In this document: positions 1 to 9,420 of the stretch, piece after piece
Layout of the letters: each line of letters starts with the position of its first letter
Position numbering within the stretch: the first letter of the stretch is position 1
Assembly: GCF_900103275.1 (NCBI RefSeq)
Contig: NZ_FNGP01000002.1
Span: 186,001-250,000 of the forward strand
Direction of reading: 5' to 3'
Length of the DNA: 64,000 nt
DNA from: Tessaracoccus oleiagri
Lineage (GTDB): Bacteria > Actinomycetota > Actinomycetes > Propionibacteriales > Propionibacteriaceae
Translations under genes and position numbers: made by a program
The notes under the pieces: model-generated
Databases searched by the model: none
What the model was told of the DNA's origin: nothing
The model's input: the letters and a program-made list of their open reading frames with translations, nothing else

Positions 1-2
1 TG

Positions 3-254
3 GATGCCTCCGCCGTGGACGCCACCGAGGTCCGCACCGGCTACATCACCGCAGTGGGCAACCCGCCCGAGACCCCGGAGACCGGGCTCTGGACCGAGGT
101 GTTCATCCTGCAGGCCGACGAGCGGGTGCTCTACGTCACCAACGCCTTCGAGGGCCAGGACAACAACTGCATCGTCGAGGCCGGCGACCCCGACATGGGC
201 CAGTGCACCCTGGCGGCCAACGCCCAGGCGATGCTGGAGCAGCTCGTGCAGTGA
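3..254 (+). CDS. C-terminal fragment of an unrecognised protein (5' end outside window)
   Basis: The reading frame is open from the first complete codon in the window to a TGA at 252-254, so this is the 3' part of a gene that starts upstream. A GTG at 15 is in frame but there is no ribosome-binding site before it, so I treat it as internal. The visible 83 residues are acidic and contain two cysteines that could form a disulfide, and no membrane segment. The product is not recognised. It could be the end of a secreted or lipoprotein domain, but nothing in the window proves that. It is followed 16 bases later by a strong hairpin. Confidence 0.6.
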   Translation, partial: DASAVDATEVRTGYITAVGNPPETPETGLWTEVFILQADERVLYVTNAFEGQDNNCIVEAGDPDMGQCTLAANAQAMLEQLVQ

Positions 255-270
255 GCAGCGACCGACGATC

Positions 271-304
271 AGAGGGAGGGACACCGAGTGGTATCCCTCC
301 CTCT
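271..304 (+). terminator. Hairpin downstream of the partial gene
   Basis: An 11-bp perfect stem (AGAGGGAGGGA at 271-281 with TCCCTCCCTCT at 294-304) continues inward, after one A-C mismatch, with three more pairs. No long T run follows. Placed just after a stop codon, it is a likely Rho-independent-type terminator. Its 5' arm of 15 bases is identical to that of the hairpin at 1472-1508. Confidence 0.65.
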
Positions 305-334
305 CTCGTCGGTGGGACACAGCGGATGAGCGAA

Positions 335-372
335 CTAGCTAGACAGGCAGACTAGTGTGCGATACCTTCTAG
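335..372 (+). promoter_or_regulatory. CTAG-rich candidate PadR operator/promoter
   Basis: Four CTAG tetramers lie within 38 bases (335-338, 339-342, 352-355 and 369-372), including an ACTAG...CTAGT inverted repeat, immediately before the PadR start codon. CTAG is rare in GC-rich genomes, so the cluster stands out. PadR repressors normally bind short palindromes in their own promoters. That this is the operator is inference from position and symmetry. Confidence 0.4.
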
Positions 373-374
373 TC

Positions 375-725
375 ATGGCACCAAACATCTGGCCGGCCGA
401 CTGGCAGCGGGGGATCCTCGATCTCTGCGTCATGCGCCTGTTGTCCGACGGACCCACCTACGGGTACGAACTCGCTTCCCGCCTCACGGACGCAGGGTTG
501 GGCGAGGTCAAGGGCGGGACCCTGTACCCGCTCCTGAAGCGTCTCGAGTCCGCCGAGGAAGTGGACATCGAGTGGCGGCCCGGGGAATCCGGCCCCGGGC
601 GCAAGTTCTACAAACTCAACGAGCGCGGCCATGCCAGGCTCCGGGAACTCTCGGAGGCATGGGAGCGCTTCTCCTCGACCATCACCCGCATCGTCAACGC
701 CGAACAGCAAAGGACACCAGCATGA
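375..725 (+). CDS. PadR-family transcriptional regulator
   Basis: A 116-residue winged-helix regulator. The N-terminal part has the PadR pattern: a helix beginning GILDLCVMRLL, then GPTYGYELASRL, then the recognition-helix segment GTLYPLLKRLE, then a wing with GPGRKFYKL. A C-terminal helix for dimerisation follows. PadR proteins are usually repressors of adjacent membrane or efflux genes. I chose ATG 375 because it matches the family's usual N-terminus; a GTG at 357 in the same frame would add six residues. The stop overlaps the next start (ATGA), so it is translationally coupled to the HAAS membrane protein. Upstream lies a CTAG-rich candidate operator, suggesting autoregulation. Confidence 0.9.
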   Translation: MAPNIWPADWQRGILDLCVMRLLSDGPTYGYELASRLTDAGLGEVKGGTLYPLLKRLESAEEVDIEWRPGESGPGRKFYKLNERGHARLRELSEAWERFSSTITRIVNAEQQRTPA

Positions 726-1462
726 ACAAGTCTCCCTCGAAGTACGAGCTGGAGCTCAGACTGGCTCCCTCCGTGGAGCCGGAATGGAGCGAGGAATTCA
801 TCATCGAGGCACGTCTGCTCGACGTGCCGGGCGCCGAGATCGGGGAGGCCTTGGCGGAGATCGACTCCCACGTCCGGGAGTCCGGGGAGACCGCCCGGTC
901 GGCGTTCGGCGACCCCCGCGCATACGCCGCCGGGCTGGCCGAGACCTCGGCCGCGCCGTCGCGCAGCGCGGTCTGGAGCGTGCTCCCCGCGGCGGCGCAG
1001 ACCATCGGGATGATGGCCGCACTCAACGCGCTCCCGGACGCACTCGTCGGCGCACCGTTCGAGATCACGGTGGGCATGCTCGTCTCCGTCACGTTGCTCG
1101 GCCTGGTGTTCAGCCTCATGGTGTGGCGCTCGACCCCGATGCTCCGCCTCATCCTGGATCGTCCGGTCCTCGCGATCCTGCTCAGCGGCGCCCTGCTGGC
1201 GTCGGTGGTCGCTGCCATGTTCATCCCGGGCACCGTCACGTCGATCTGGGCCTGGTCCGTGGTGGGGATCGGCGTGACGCTGCTGCTGGCCGCCACGGTG
1301 GTGGGGCTCTCACGCGACCTGAAGCGCACCGACGACGATCCGATCCGCGCGCCGCTCGCGTCCCCGGAGAAGCACGGCTGGTCGTGGCTGTCGTGGGCCA
1401 ACCACCTGTTGATCCCGGTGTTCACCGTCGTCATCGCGGTGGTCATCGTCGCCACGATCTGA
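722..1462 (+). CDS. HAAS/DUF1700-type membrane protein, PadR partner
   Basis: A 246-residue protein starting at ATG 722 inside the PadR stop codon. Residues 1 to about 75 form a soluble, acidic helical region resembling the HAAS domain found beside PadR regulators (alternating helices, segment EIGEALAEIDSHV, then a GDPRAYAAGL motif). The rest contains about four to five hydrophobic helices with a charged loop near residue 200. PadR-HAAS pairs are thought to form a membrane-linked sensory unit. The ligand is unknown and no transporter sits in the operon. The family assignment rests on motif resemblance and context; I am fairly sure of the class and unsure of the role. Confidence 0.75.
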   Translation: MNKSPSKYELELRLAPSVEPEWSEEFIIEARLLDVPGAEIGEALAEIDSHVRESGETARSAFGDPRAYAAGLAETSAAPSRSAVWSVLPAAAQTIGMMAALNALPDALVGAPFEITVGMLVSVTLLGLVFSLMVWRSTPMLRLILDRPVLAILLSGALLASVVAAMFIPGTVTSIWAWSVVGIGVTLLLAATVVGLSRDLKRTDDDPIRAPLASPEKHGWSWLSWANHLLIPVFTVVIAVVIVATI

Positions 1463-1471
1463 GGACATGCG

Positions 1472-1508
1472 AAGAGGGAGGGACACCCTGGTGGTGTCCC
1501 TCCCTCTT
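1472..1508. terminator. Bidirectional terminator between the HAAS gene and ettA
   Basis: A 16-bp perfect stem (AAGAGGGAGGGACACC at 1472-1487 with its complement at 1493-1508) with a 5-base loop lies between two convergent stop codons (1462 and 1520). It can serve both genes. It is nearly the same sequence as the hairpin at 271-304, differing by one base in the 3' arm. Confidence 0.85.
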
Positions 1509-1519
1509 CTCGCTCTGCG

Positions 1520-3202
<1,683 letters not shown>

Positions 3203-3225
3203 AGTGTCCCTTCCAGAAAAGAATC

Positions 3226-4797
3226 TCAGCCGCGAGCCAGTATGCCAGTCATCCGCTGGAGGGCCGACTCCGCGCGGGCGTGGGCCTCGAGCTCCGCGCG
3301 CACCGCGTCGACGATGACCTGCTGCACCTCGGTCTCCACCGCGGCACCCAGTGCCCGGGCCGCGCGTCGCTCCGCACGCCGCGCCGACAGCCGCAGCATC
3401 CAGTCGCCGAACAGGCTCACCAGCACCGTGCCGGCGAAGGCGGCCGCGACGATGGTGAGCAGCTTGGGCGCGAACTCGCCGCTGCCCCACACGACCTCCC
3501 AGACGAGCCACCCGCCGAACGCGACGAGCACGACGACGGGGAGCCACTTGGCCAAGCGGGCGAGCCCCCACCCGAACGGCGCCTCGAGCGGGCTGAGGTC
3601 GACCGCGCGCATGGCGGCGTCGACGCGGGGGGCCAGGCGCGCGCCGGGGCCGGCGGTGATCCGTCGACGGGCCTCCTCGCGCCAGCGCTCGGGAAGGTTC
3701 ACGGTCGAGGCGGTGACGAACTTGCGCACGGCGCTGGCGGCGCGGGCGTCGTCGGCGGCGGAGGCGACCTGGTGGCTCGGCAGTTCGAGCTGGGGCACGT
3801 CGCCGGCCCGCCTGGCCTGGAGCATGGCCCCGCGCCGCTGGACGGACTTGCGGACGCCGGCGGCGAGCCGCGGCACCCCGGCGGCGACGGCGACCTCGCG
3901 GTTGAGCTCGGCGACGGCGCCGTCGTCCACCGCCCCGGGCCGACCGCCGATCCGCCGGAGCTCGTCGGCGAGGTTGCGCAGGTCCGCGGCGAGGCGGTCC
4001 TGGGTGGCGCGCTTGTTCGTCGCGACCCGGCCGATGTGGTGGCGCAACAGGTCGACACCCTCGCCGTCGATCGCGTCGGTGACGAAGACGGGGACGTCGT
4101 GGAGTCCGTCGTCGGCGAGGATCCCCCGGAGGTGGTCGGCGACGCGCGCCACCCGGGGGTCGAGTCGGAGGTCGCCGCGCAGCAGCTGCTGGAGCTGGTC
4201 GTCGAGGCTGTCCGGCGACTCGGCGAGGATCGGGTCGCCGCCGGTCAGCTCGTCGGCGTGGTTGAGGACCACGGAGATGACGTCCCGGTGCTCCGCGAGC
4301 CGGCGCAGGTAGCGCACGTGGAGGGCGGCGTCGGCGTACTTCTGGGGGTCGACGACGAACACGAACTGGTCCACCACACGCACGAGCCGGTCCACCTCCT
4401 CCCGGTGCGCGAGGTGCGTGGAGTCGTGGTCCGGCAGGTCGAGGAGGACGACGTCGGTGAGCTGGCTCGTCGGCGGGATGGCCTCGTGGCGCCGCGTGAT
4501 CTGGAGGAGGTTGAGCAGCGGTCCGTTGGTGGCGGAGAAGCTGAGCGCCAGGGTCTTGGCGGTCGTGGGGCGTTTGGGGCTGGCGTGGGCGAGCCGGGTC
4601 CCCGAGATGGCGTTGAACAGCGAGGACTTGCCGGAGCCCGTCGCTCCGGCCAGCGCGACGACGGTCTGCTCGCCGGCCCGCAGGCGCTCGTCGGCGAATC
4701 CGAGCAACTCCCGGGCGCGGGCCTCGACGGCAGGGTCGAGCCGTCCGTCGGCCTCGGCCAGGTAGTGCTCCAGTTCCCGCAGCGCCTCGTCGATCAC
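3226..4797 (-). CDS. Membrane-associated dynamin/YfjP-like GTPase, second of a pair
   Basis: A 523-residue GTPase. P-loop GATGSGKSS is at 51-59, G3 DLPD at 120-123 (canonical DxxG altered) and G4 NHAD at 179-182. Two hydrophobic segments near residues 400-450 are separated by a short charged loop, followed by an arginine-rich helical tail, so it is probably anchored to the inner face of the membrane by a hairpin. Paired GTPases of this kind resemble bacterial dynamin-like proteins, which remodel or protect membranes. The GTG start overlaps the stop of the upstream GTPase by four bases (GTGA), so the two are made together and may form a hetero-oligomer. The exact family name is uncertain. Confidence 0.8.
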   Translation of the reverse strand: MIDEALRELEHYLAEADGRLDPAVEARARELLGFADERLRAGEQTVVALAGATGSGKSSLFNAISGTRLAHASPKRPTTAKTLALSFSATNGPLLNLLQITRRHEAIPPTSQLTDVVLLDLPDHDSTHLAHREEVDRLVRVVDQFVFVVDPQKYADAALHVRYLRRLAEHRDVISVVLNHADELTGGDPILAESPDSLDDQLQQLLRGDLRLDPRVARVADHLRGILADDGLHDVPVFVTDAIDGEGVDLLRHHIGRVATNKRATQDRLAADLRNLADELRRIGGRPGAVDDGAVAELNREVAVAAGVPRLAAGVRKSVQRRGAMLQARRAGDVPQLELPSHQVASAADDARAASAVRKFVTASTVNLPERWREEARRRITAGPGARLAPRVDAAMRAVDLSPLEAPFGWGLARLAKWLPVVVLVAFGGWLVWEVVWGSGEFAPKLLTIVAAAFAGTVLVSLFGDWMLRLSARRAERRAARALGAAVETEVQQVIVDAVRAELEAHARAESALQRMTGILARG

Positions 4798-6470
4798 AGC
4801 CCCGCCCTCGCTTCCGCCACGCGTGACGCCGCGCGGGTGAGCCGCTCGCCCACCTCGCCGGGCACCGAGGCCTCGTCCACCGCGCCGGTGAAGCGGGAGG
4901 CCTCCTCGTCGAAGAGCGTCCGCACGCGGGCGTCCAGCAGCGAACGGGACTCCTGCGCCAGCCGCTCGACGGCGCCCGCCCCGAACACCGACTCGAGGAG
5001 CCGCTGGGCCAGCAGCGACGTGCCGCCGGCGATCCCCGCCTCCGCGCCGGTGACCCCGCCCGTGGACGCGAAGACCACCACCATGAGGGTGGCGCCGATG
5101 GCGTTGGTGCCGAGCGCCAGCAGCCGGGCGCGCAGGCGCTTGCCCTTGCCCTGCTCGGTCACGAGCGCCAGGACGTCCTGCTGCCAGCCCCGCACGGCGG
5201 CCACGGCGCGCGCCTCGAAGTCGGGCGAGAGGGAGCGGAGCTCGTCGGCGAGCACCTGCCTGCCCCAGGTGGTGCGCGCCCAGGCCTGCGCGGTCGCGTC
5301 CACGGCCACCTCGGCGGCGTCGACGATGACCTTCGCCAGCTGGTCGGAGACGGCCTCCTGCATCCGCTCGGCCTTGGGCTCGGCGCTGACCCATCGGCGG
5401 GCGCGGGCCCGGAGCGAGGCGACGGTCTCGTCGAGGCCCCGGAACAGCGAGCCGGTGCCCACCACGTCGTGCCAGTGGGCGATGATCTCGCTGCGGAGCA
5501 TGGATCCGTCGCCGACGGTCGTCGCGACCCGGTCTCCGGCGTGCCCGAACTCCCCCACGGCCTGCGCCCGCAGGTCGGCTGCGGCGTCGCCCTGCTCCGC
5601 GAGCCCCAGTTCGAGACGCGCGATCTCGACGTCGAGTTGCCGCAGCGCCCCGCCGAGGGACTGCCGCACCACCTGGGCGCGGTGCTCGGCCTCGGACGCG
5701 ATGCCGCCGAGCCAGGCGCGGATGGGGCTCACGAGCGGGTCGGGGATCATGCCGTCGACCAGCGGGCCCTCCGGGACCGCGAAGAGCGGGGCGTCGCCGA
5801 GGCCCTCCTGCCGGAGGAGGCGGGCGAGGTCGCGCGCAACCTCGCCGAGGGAGGCGGGCGGGCACCGGTTGACGACGATGCCGAGGACGAGGTCGCGGGC
5901 GCTCGCCTCGCGGAGGAAGCCCCACGGGACGGCGTCGGCGTAGCGGGCGGCCGAGGTGGCGAAGAGCCAGAGGTCGGCGGCCAGGAGCAGTTGTCTGGCG
6001 AGCGCCCGGTTCTCGTCGTCGATGGAGTCGACGTCGGGCGCGTCGAGGAGCGCGAGGCCCGCGGGGAGGTCGGTGCTCTCGACGATCTGCAGCGCCCGGG
6101 TGTGGGCGACCTCCCCGTCGCCGCGGGTGAGCTCGGGAAGGATGCGGCCCGATCGGAACCAGTCGGCGTCGTCGCGGTGGCAGATGAGGACGGGTGCCTT
6201 CGTCGTGGGCCGCAGGACGCCCGGGCGGGTGACGTTGCGGCGGAGGATCGAGTTGACCAGCGTCGACTTGCCCGCCCCGGTGGACCCGCCGACGACGGCC
6301 AGCAGCGGCGCGTCGAGGGTCTCGGCCCTCGGCAGGAGGTAGTCGCGCACCTGGCCGGCGAGCGCTGCGGCCGCGTCCGCGTACTCCGCCGCGCCCGGCA
6401 GGGCGAGCGGGAAACGGATCTCGGGCAGCGCCTCGAGCAGTGTCTCCAGTGAAAGCGCCAGGTCGGTCAT
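4794..6470 (-). CDS. Dynamin/YfjP-like GTPase, first of a pair
   Basis: A 558-residue GTPase. P-loop GGSTGAGKST is at 61-70, a paired threonine (TT 89-90) could be switch I, G3 is DAPD at 143-146 and G4 is NRCP at 201-204, in place of NKxD. The middle is helical and charged. One hydrophobic segment lies near residue 440 (LGTNAIGATLMVVVF), with a small-residue-rich stretch after it. It differs clearly in sequence from its partner downstream, yet has the same layout, suggesting an old duplication. The ATG overlaps the stop of the PrsW-like gene (ATGA). A role in membrane remodelling is inferred from the fold, not shown. Confidence 0.8.
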   Translation of the reverse strand: MTDLALSLETLLEALPEIRFPLALPGAAEYADAAAALAGQVRDYLLPRAETLDAPLLAVVGGSTGAGKSTLVNSILRRNVTRPGVLRPTTKAPVLICHRDDADWFRSGRILPELTRGDGEVAHTRALQIVESTDLPAGLALLDAPDVDSIDDENRALARQLLLAADLWLFATSAARYADAVPWGFLREASARDLVLGIVVNRCPPASLGEVARDLARLLRQEGLGDAPLFAVPEGPLVDGMIPDPLVSPIRAWLGGIASEAEHRAQVVRQSLGGALRQLDVEIARLELGLAEQGDAAADLRAQAVGEFGHAGDRVATTVGDGSMLRSEIIAHWHDVVGTGSLFRGLDETVASLRARARRWVSAEPKAERMQEAVSDQLAKVIVDAAEVAVDATAQAWARTTWGRQVLADELRSLSPDFEARAVAAVRGWQQDVLALVTEQGKGKRLRARLLALGTNAIGATLMVVVFASTGGVTGAEAGIAGGTSLLAQRLLESVFGAGAVERLAQESRSLLDARVRTLFDEEASRFTGAVDEASVPGEVGERLTRAASRVAEARAGL

Positions 6471-7801
6471 CGGGCGGGCCAGTTCCCTCCCAGCCCGGCG
6501 GGGCCCGGGTAGTCGGCCTGCGGCAGTTGCGCGGACCTCGTCCTCGGCTTCCGCCAGCCGAGCCAGCGCACGCCGGGGTCGGTGGACAGCGCCTTGGGAC
6601 GGAGCCGCTCGATCTCGGCGAGGACGTCGTGGCCGCGGAGCTGGGCACCCTCGCCCATGGTGCCGCGGGTGACCTCGGAGCGCAGGTACGCGAGTTCGGT
6701 GAAGCGACGCACGAGCTTGGTGGTGTACCACCAGCGCCGCGGCCCCCAGAACATCGACTTCAGCAGGTAGTGGAACCGCTTGAACGGGCCGCTGAACAGT
6801 TCGACGTCGCGCTCGGAGAGCCAGCCGCCCGCGACGTAGTCGCTCAGCCGGTGGCGGATCAGCCGCGCCTGCTGCGCCACCGACACCACGAGCGAGACGA
6901 GGATCAGCCCCACGAGGATCAGCGCCATGATCCAGTGCACGCGCAGGGCGTCCGTCGGACGCGTCGAGGCCAGCCCGTTGAACAGCATGTGGCCGGCCAC
7001 CGAGAGCAGGAAGCCGCCGAGCGGGGCGACGATGCGGACGATGCGCGACCTCGCGGCGATGCCCACCACGAGCCCGGTCGCGGTCAGCATCGTGAACAGG
7101 GGATGGCCGAAGGAGGTGTAGACGCCGCGCATCAGGACGATCTCGCGGATCGCGGCCTCGGGGTCGGCGACGGAGATGTCGTTGAGCGCGTAGGTGATCA
7201 CGCGACCGTAGTAGATGATGTTCTCGGTGAAGGCGAAGCCGACGGCGGAGAGGCCGGAGAGCATGACGACGCCCAGCCGGGACACGATCTCGCGGCGCAG
7301 CAGGATCAGCAGCAGGAAGAGGACGGTGGCCTTCGTGGCCTCCTCGGAGAACGGCGCGGAGAAGATCGCCGCGCGCGAGCCCATGTCGGCGTCGGCGTCG
7401 GTGGTGGCCATCTGCTGGCCCATCCACGTGTTGATGTGGATGGAGAACCAGGTCGACGCGGCCGCGCCCCACCCGAAGGTGAGCAGCCACACCAGGGGCC
7501 GCTGCGGCCGGTAGCGGTCCAGCCACACGAACAACGCGATGTAGGCGAGCGCCGTCGGCAGTGCCAGCAGCGCGGCCCGCTCCACGGTCTCGCGAGTGAA
7601 CGCCAGGGTCTCGGTGCCGTCCTCGAACTGCTGCGGTGTCGTGAACATCTGCCACTGGTCGTACAGGAAGAAGGTGTACAGCGGCACGAGCACGAGGGTC
7701 AGCCAGAACAGCGGGCTCCGCAGCATCCGCTGCCACCACGGCCGCGCCTTCGCCGAGGGCAGCCCGGACAAGCGGCGCTGGCGTTCGGCGATCTGGCTCA
7801 T
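6467..7801 (-). CDS. PrsW-family intramembrane metalloprotease
   Basis: A 444-residue protein with about eight hydrophobic helices and a cytoplasmic tail of about 120 residues. It carries the PrsW/CPBP-like motifs in order: SEEATKATV (the EExxK motif), FAFTENIIYY (FxxxEN), GHPLFTMLTATG and AGHMLFNGL, which together supply acidic and histidine residues for a metal site inside the membrane. PrsW in Bacillus cleaves an anti-sigma factor; the substrate here is unknown. ATG 7801 is preceded by GGAGA and begins MSQIAERQRR; ten further upstream codons are open but lack signals. It is first in an overlapping operon with two GTPases, and tRNA-Arg lies 40 bases upstream on the same strand with no obvious terminator between. 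Confidence 0.85.
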   Translation of the reverse strand: MSQIAERQRRLSGLPSAKARPWWQRMLRSPLFWLTLVLVPLYTFFLYDQWQMFTTPQQFEDGTETLAFTRETVERAALLALPTALAYIALFVWLDRYRPQRPLVWLLTFGWGAAASTWFSIHINTWMGQQMATTDADADMGSRAAIFSAPFSEEATKATVLFLLLILLRREIVSRLGVVMLSGLSAVGFAFTENIIYYGRVITYALNDISVADPEAAIREIVLMRGVYTSFGHPLFTMLTATGLVVGIAARSRIVRIVAPLGGFLLSVAGHMLFNGLASTRPTDALRVHWIMALILVGLILVSLVVSVAQQARLIRHRLSDYVAGGWLSERDVELFSGPFKRFHYLLKSMFWGPRRWWYTTKLVRRFTELAYLRSEVTRGTMGEGAQLRGHDVLAEIERLRPKALSTDPGVRWLGWRKPRTRSAQLPQADYPGPAGLGGNWPAR

Positions 7802-7841
7802 GTCTCCACAGCGTACAAGCTGGCGAGGCACGCGGGCCGAG

Positions 7842-7914
7842 CGCGCCCGGCAGGACTCGAACCTGCAACCTGCGGATTAGAAGGCCGATGCTCTATCCAT
7901 TGAGCTACGGGCGC
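7842..7914 (-). tRNA. tRNA-Arg (anticodon TCT)
   Basis: The minus strand folds as a complete tRNA: acceptor stem GCGCCCG (from 7914) with CGGGCGC, a D-arm containing AGCTCAATGGATAGAGC, anticodon loop CTTCTAA with TCT at 7881-7879, and a T-arm with GGTTCGAGTCC. The discriminator base is G and CCA is not encoded. It reads AGA codons, which are rare in such a GC-rich genome. A -10-like TAGAAT (7930-7925, minus strand) sits ten bases before the 5' end. Confidence 0.97.
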
Positions 7915-7924
7915 TCGAGGGGGA

Positions 7925-7930
7925 ATTCTA
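7925..7930 (-). promoter_or_regulatory. -10 element for tRNA-Arg
   Basis: TAGAAT on the minus strand, ten bases upstream of the mature tRNA 5' end, is a good match to the sigma-70 -10 consensus. It lies just beyond the stop codon of the lipoprotein gene. No clear -35 hexamer is visible. Confidence 0.5.
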
Positions 7931-7939
7931 GCGCCGCCG

Positions 7940-8686
7940 CTACTCGCCGGACTCAGCGACGGCGCGGATCTCCGCGGGCCCGTTCCAGGTCACGGCGGTG
8001 CCGTCGACGACGCCGCCCTCGCTCGCCTCCAGGACGGGGCCACCGAACTCCATCCGGAACCGGTAGAGGGCGACGGTCTGCTCGGGGATGAACGACTGCT
8101 GGAAGTCGACGGTCCACACGCCGTTCTCCAGCGTCGGCTTCTCGAGCAGCGCGTCGTCACCCCACTCCGACAGCGGGAAGGTGCCCGTGGTGTCGCACAG
8201 CACGTAGCCATCGCGCTCGCTGCGGGCGACGTTCCAGTTGCCGCCGAAGCCGATGGCGCTGGCGTCGGCGTCGCCCTCCTCGCAGAAGGTGATCTCCTCG
8301 CCGCCGGGCGGGTTGAGGACGGCCTCCGGGAGCCCGAGCCGGACGTGCGCGTCGATCGCCTCGGGATTCGTGAAGTCCATGCGGATGAGCTGGACGAGGC
8401 TGTTCTCGGGGCCCGGCGGGGGCAGCGGGTCGTCGACGCCCCAGTCATCCCACGCCTTCTCGGTGTTCATGGATTCGACGACGCTCGGCTCCACCGGGAA
8501 CGGCGTCGGCGACTCCGAGGGCGGCGGCGCGGTCTCGGAGGTGGACTCGCCCGACGGCTCCGGCGCCACGGTGGCGGCGGGCGTCGTTCCGTCCGTGGAC
8601 GACTGCGAGGGTGCGGGCTCGCCGCCCGTGCACGCTGTCAGGGCCAGCGGCATTGCGAGGAGGAGGGCCAGGCGTGCGAGCTTCAT
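7940..8686 (-). CDS. Lipoprotein of unknown function
   Basis: A 248-residue protein with a short signal peptide and lipobox LTAC ending at Cys19, so it should be lipid-anchored outside the membrane. A linker of about 45 residues rich in S, T, P, E and G follows, then a globular domain of about 185 residues with two cysteines that could pair. I do not recognise the domain. The ATG at 8686 has no Shine-Dalgarno; instead a minus-strand TATCCT (8698-8693) ends six bases before it, so the mRNA may be leaderless. It is divergent from orn, with only 32 bases between the two start codons. Confidence 0.8.
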   Translation of the reverse strand: MKLARLALLLAMPLALTACTGGEPAPSQSSTDGTTPAATVAPEPSGESTSETAPPPSESPTPFPVEPSVVESMNTEKAWDDWGVDDPLPPPGPENSLVQLIRMDFTNPEAIDAHVRLGLPEAVLNPPGGEEITFCEEGDADASAIGFGGNWNVARSERDGYVLCDTTGTFPLSEWGDDALLEKPTLENGVWTVDFQQSFIPEQTVALYRFRMEFGGPVLEASEGGVVDGTAVTWNGPAEIRAVAESGE

Positions 8687-8718
8687 GCGGCAAGGATAGG
8701 CGAGTAGGCTCGCCTCTC
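8687..8718. promoter_or_regulatory. Divergent promoter pair between lipoprotein and orn
   Basis: The 32-base gap holds two back-to-back -10-like hexamers: TATCCT on the minus strand (8698-8693), six bases before the lipoprotein ATG, and TAGGCT on the plus strand (8705-8710), eight bases before the orn GTG. Neither gene has a Shine-Dalgarno. Each gene's -35 region must lie near or within the start of the other gene. Confidence 0.5.
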
Positions 8719-9360
8719 GTGAACGACTATCTGGTGTGGATCGACTGCGAAATGACCGGCCTCGACCTCGAGGCCGACGGGCTCCTCGAGGTGGCGGCAC
8801 TCGTGACCGACGGGGAGCTCAACGTCCTCGGCGACGGCGTCGACATCGTGATCAAGCCCACCAACGACCAGCTGTCGAACATGGGCGACTTCGTCACGGA
8901 GATGCACACCAAGTCCGGCCTCCTCGAGCTCCTCGACGACGGGGTGGCGGTCGAGGAGGCCGAGCGGCAGGTCCTCGAGTACGTCCGCCAGTACGTCCCC
9001 ACCGCGCGCAAGGTGCCCCTGGCCGGCAACAGCATCGGCACGGACCGCGCCTTCCTCGCGAAGTTCATGCCCGAGCTCGAGCAGTGGCTGCACTACCGCG
9101 TCGTCGACGTCTCCAGCATCAAGGAGCTCGCGAAGCGCTGGTACCCACGGGTCCACTACAAGGCGCCCGCGAAGGGCGGCAACCACCGCGCACTGGCCGA
9201 CATCCAGGAGTCGATCGAGGAGCTGCGCTACTACCGGGAGGCGGTCTTCGTCCCGCAGCCCGGGCCGTCCTCCGAGGCGCTCACCGAGATCGCCAAGCGG
9301 CACGGTGGCACGCTCACCCGAGGCCAGGAGCAGCCCTCCGAGCTGCCGCCCGAGGCCTGA
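8719..9360 (+). CDS. orn: Oligoribonuclease
   Basis: A 213-residue DEDDh exonuclease that degrades 2-5 nt RNA, and pGpG from cyclic-di-GMP turnover, to mononucleotides in the cytoplasm. The metal-binding residues are visible: Asp9 and Glu11 in WIDCEMTG, Asp109 in GTDRAFL, and His156/Asp161 in HRALADI. Length is close to the family's usual 180-215. GTG 8719 is the start: the product begins NDYLVWIDCEMTG as in homologues, and a TAGGCT -10-like box ends eight bases before it with no Shine-Dalgarno, pointing to a leaderless message. It is an essential housekeeping gene in many actinobacteria. Confidence 0.95.
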   Translation: MNDYLVWIDCEMTGLDLEADGLLEVAALVTDGELNVLGDGVDIVIKPTNDQLSNMGDFVTEMHTKSGLLELLDDGVAVEEAERQVLEYVRQYVPTARKVPLAGNSIGTDRAFLAKFMPELEQWLHYRVVDVSSIKELAKRWYPRVHYKAPAKGGNHRALADIQESIEELRYYREAVFVPQPGPSSEALTEIAKRHGGTLTRGQEQPSELPPEA

Positions 9361-9385
9361 TTTCCGCGCCCGTCAGGGCATACGC

Positions 9386-9391
9386 TATAGT
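9386..9391 (+). promoter_or_regulatory. -10 element for tRNA-His
   Basis: TATAGT lies 29 bases before the tRNA-His 5' end, in the short gap after orn. It is the only AT-rich hexamer there. The -35 is not clear. Confidence 0.4.
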
Positions 9392-9420
9392 TCTGCAGTC
9401 GCCCGGGAACGGGCGGCCAT

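Noticed and set aside
3-342. A second overlapping frame (4-342) at the left edge
   Set aside because: It is the +1 shadow of the partial gene, proline/arginine/serine rich, and runs through the terminator hairpin.
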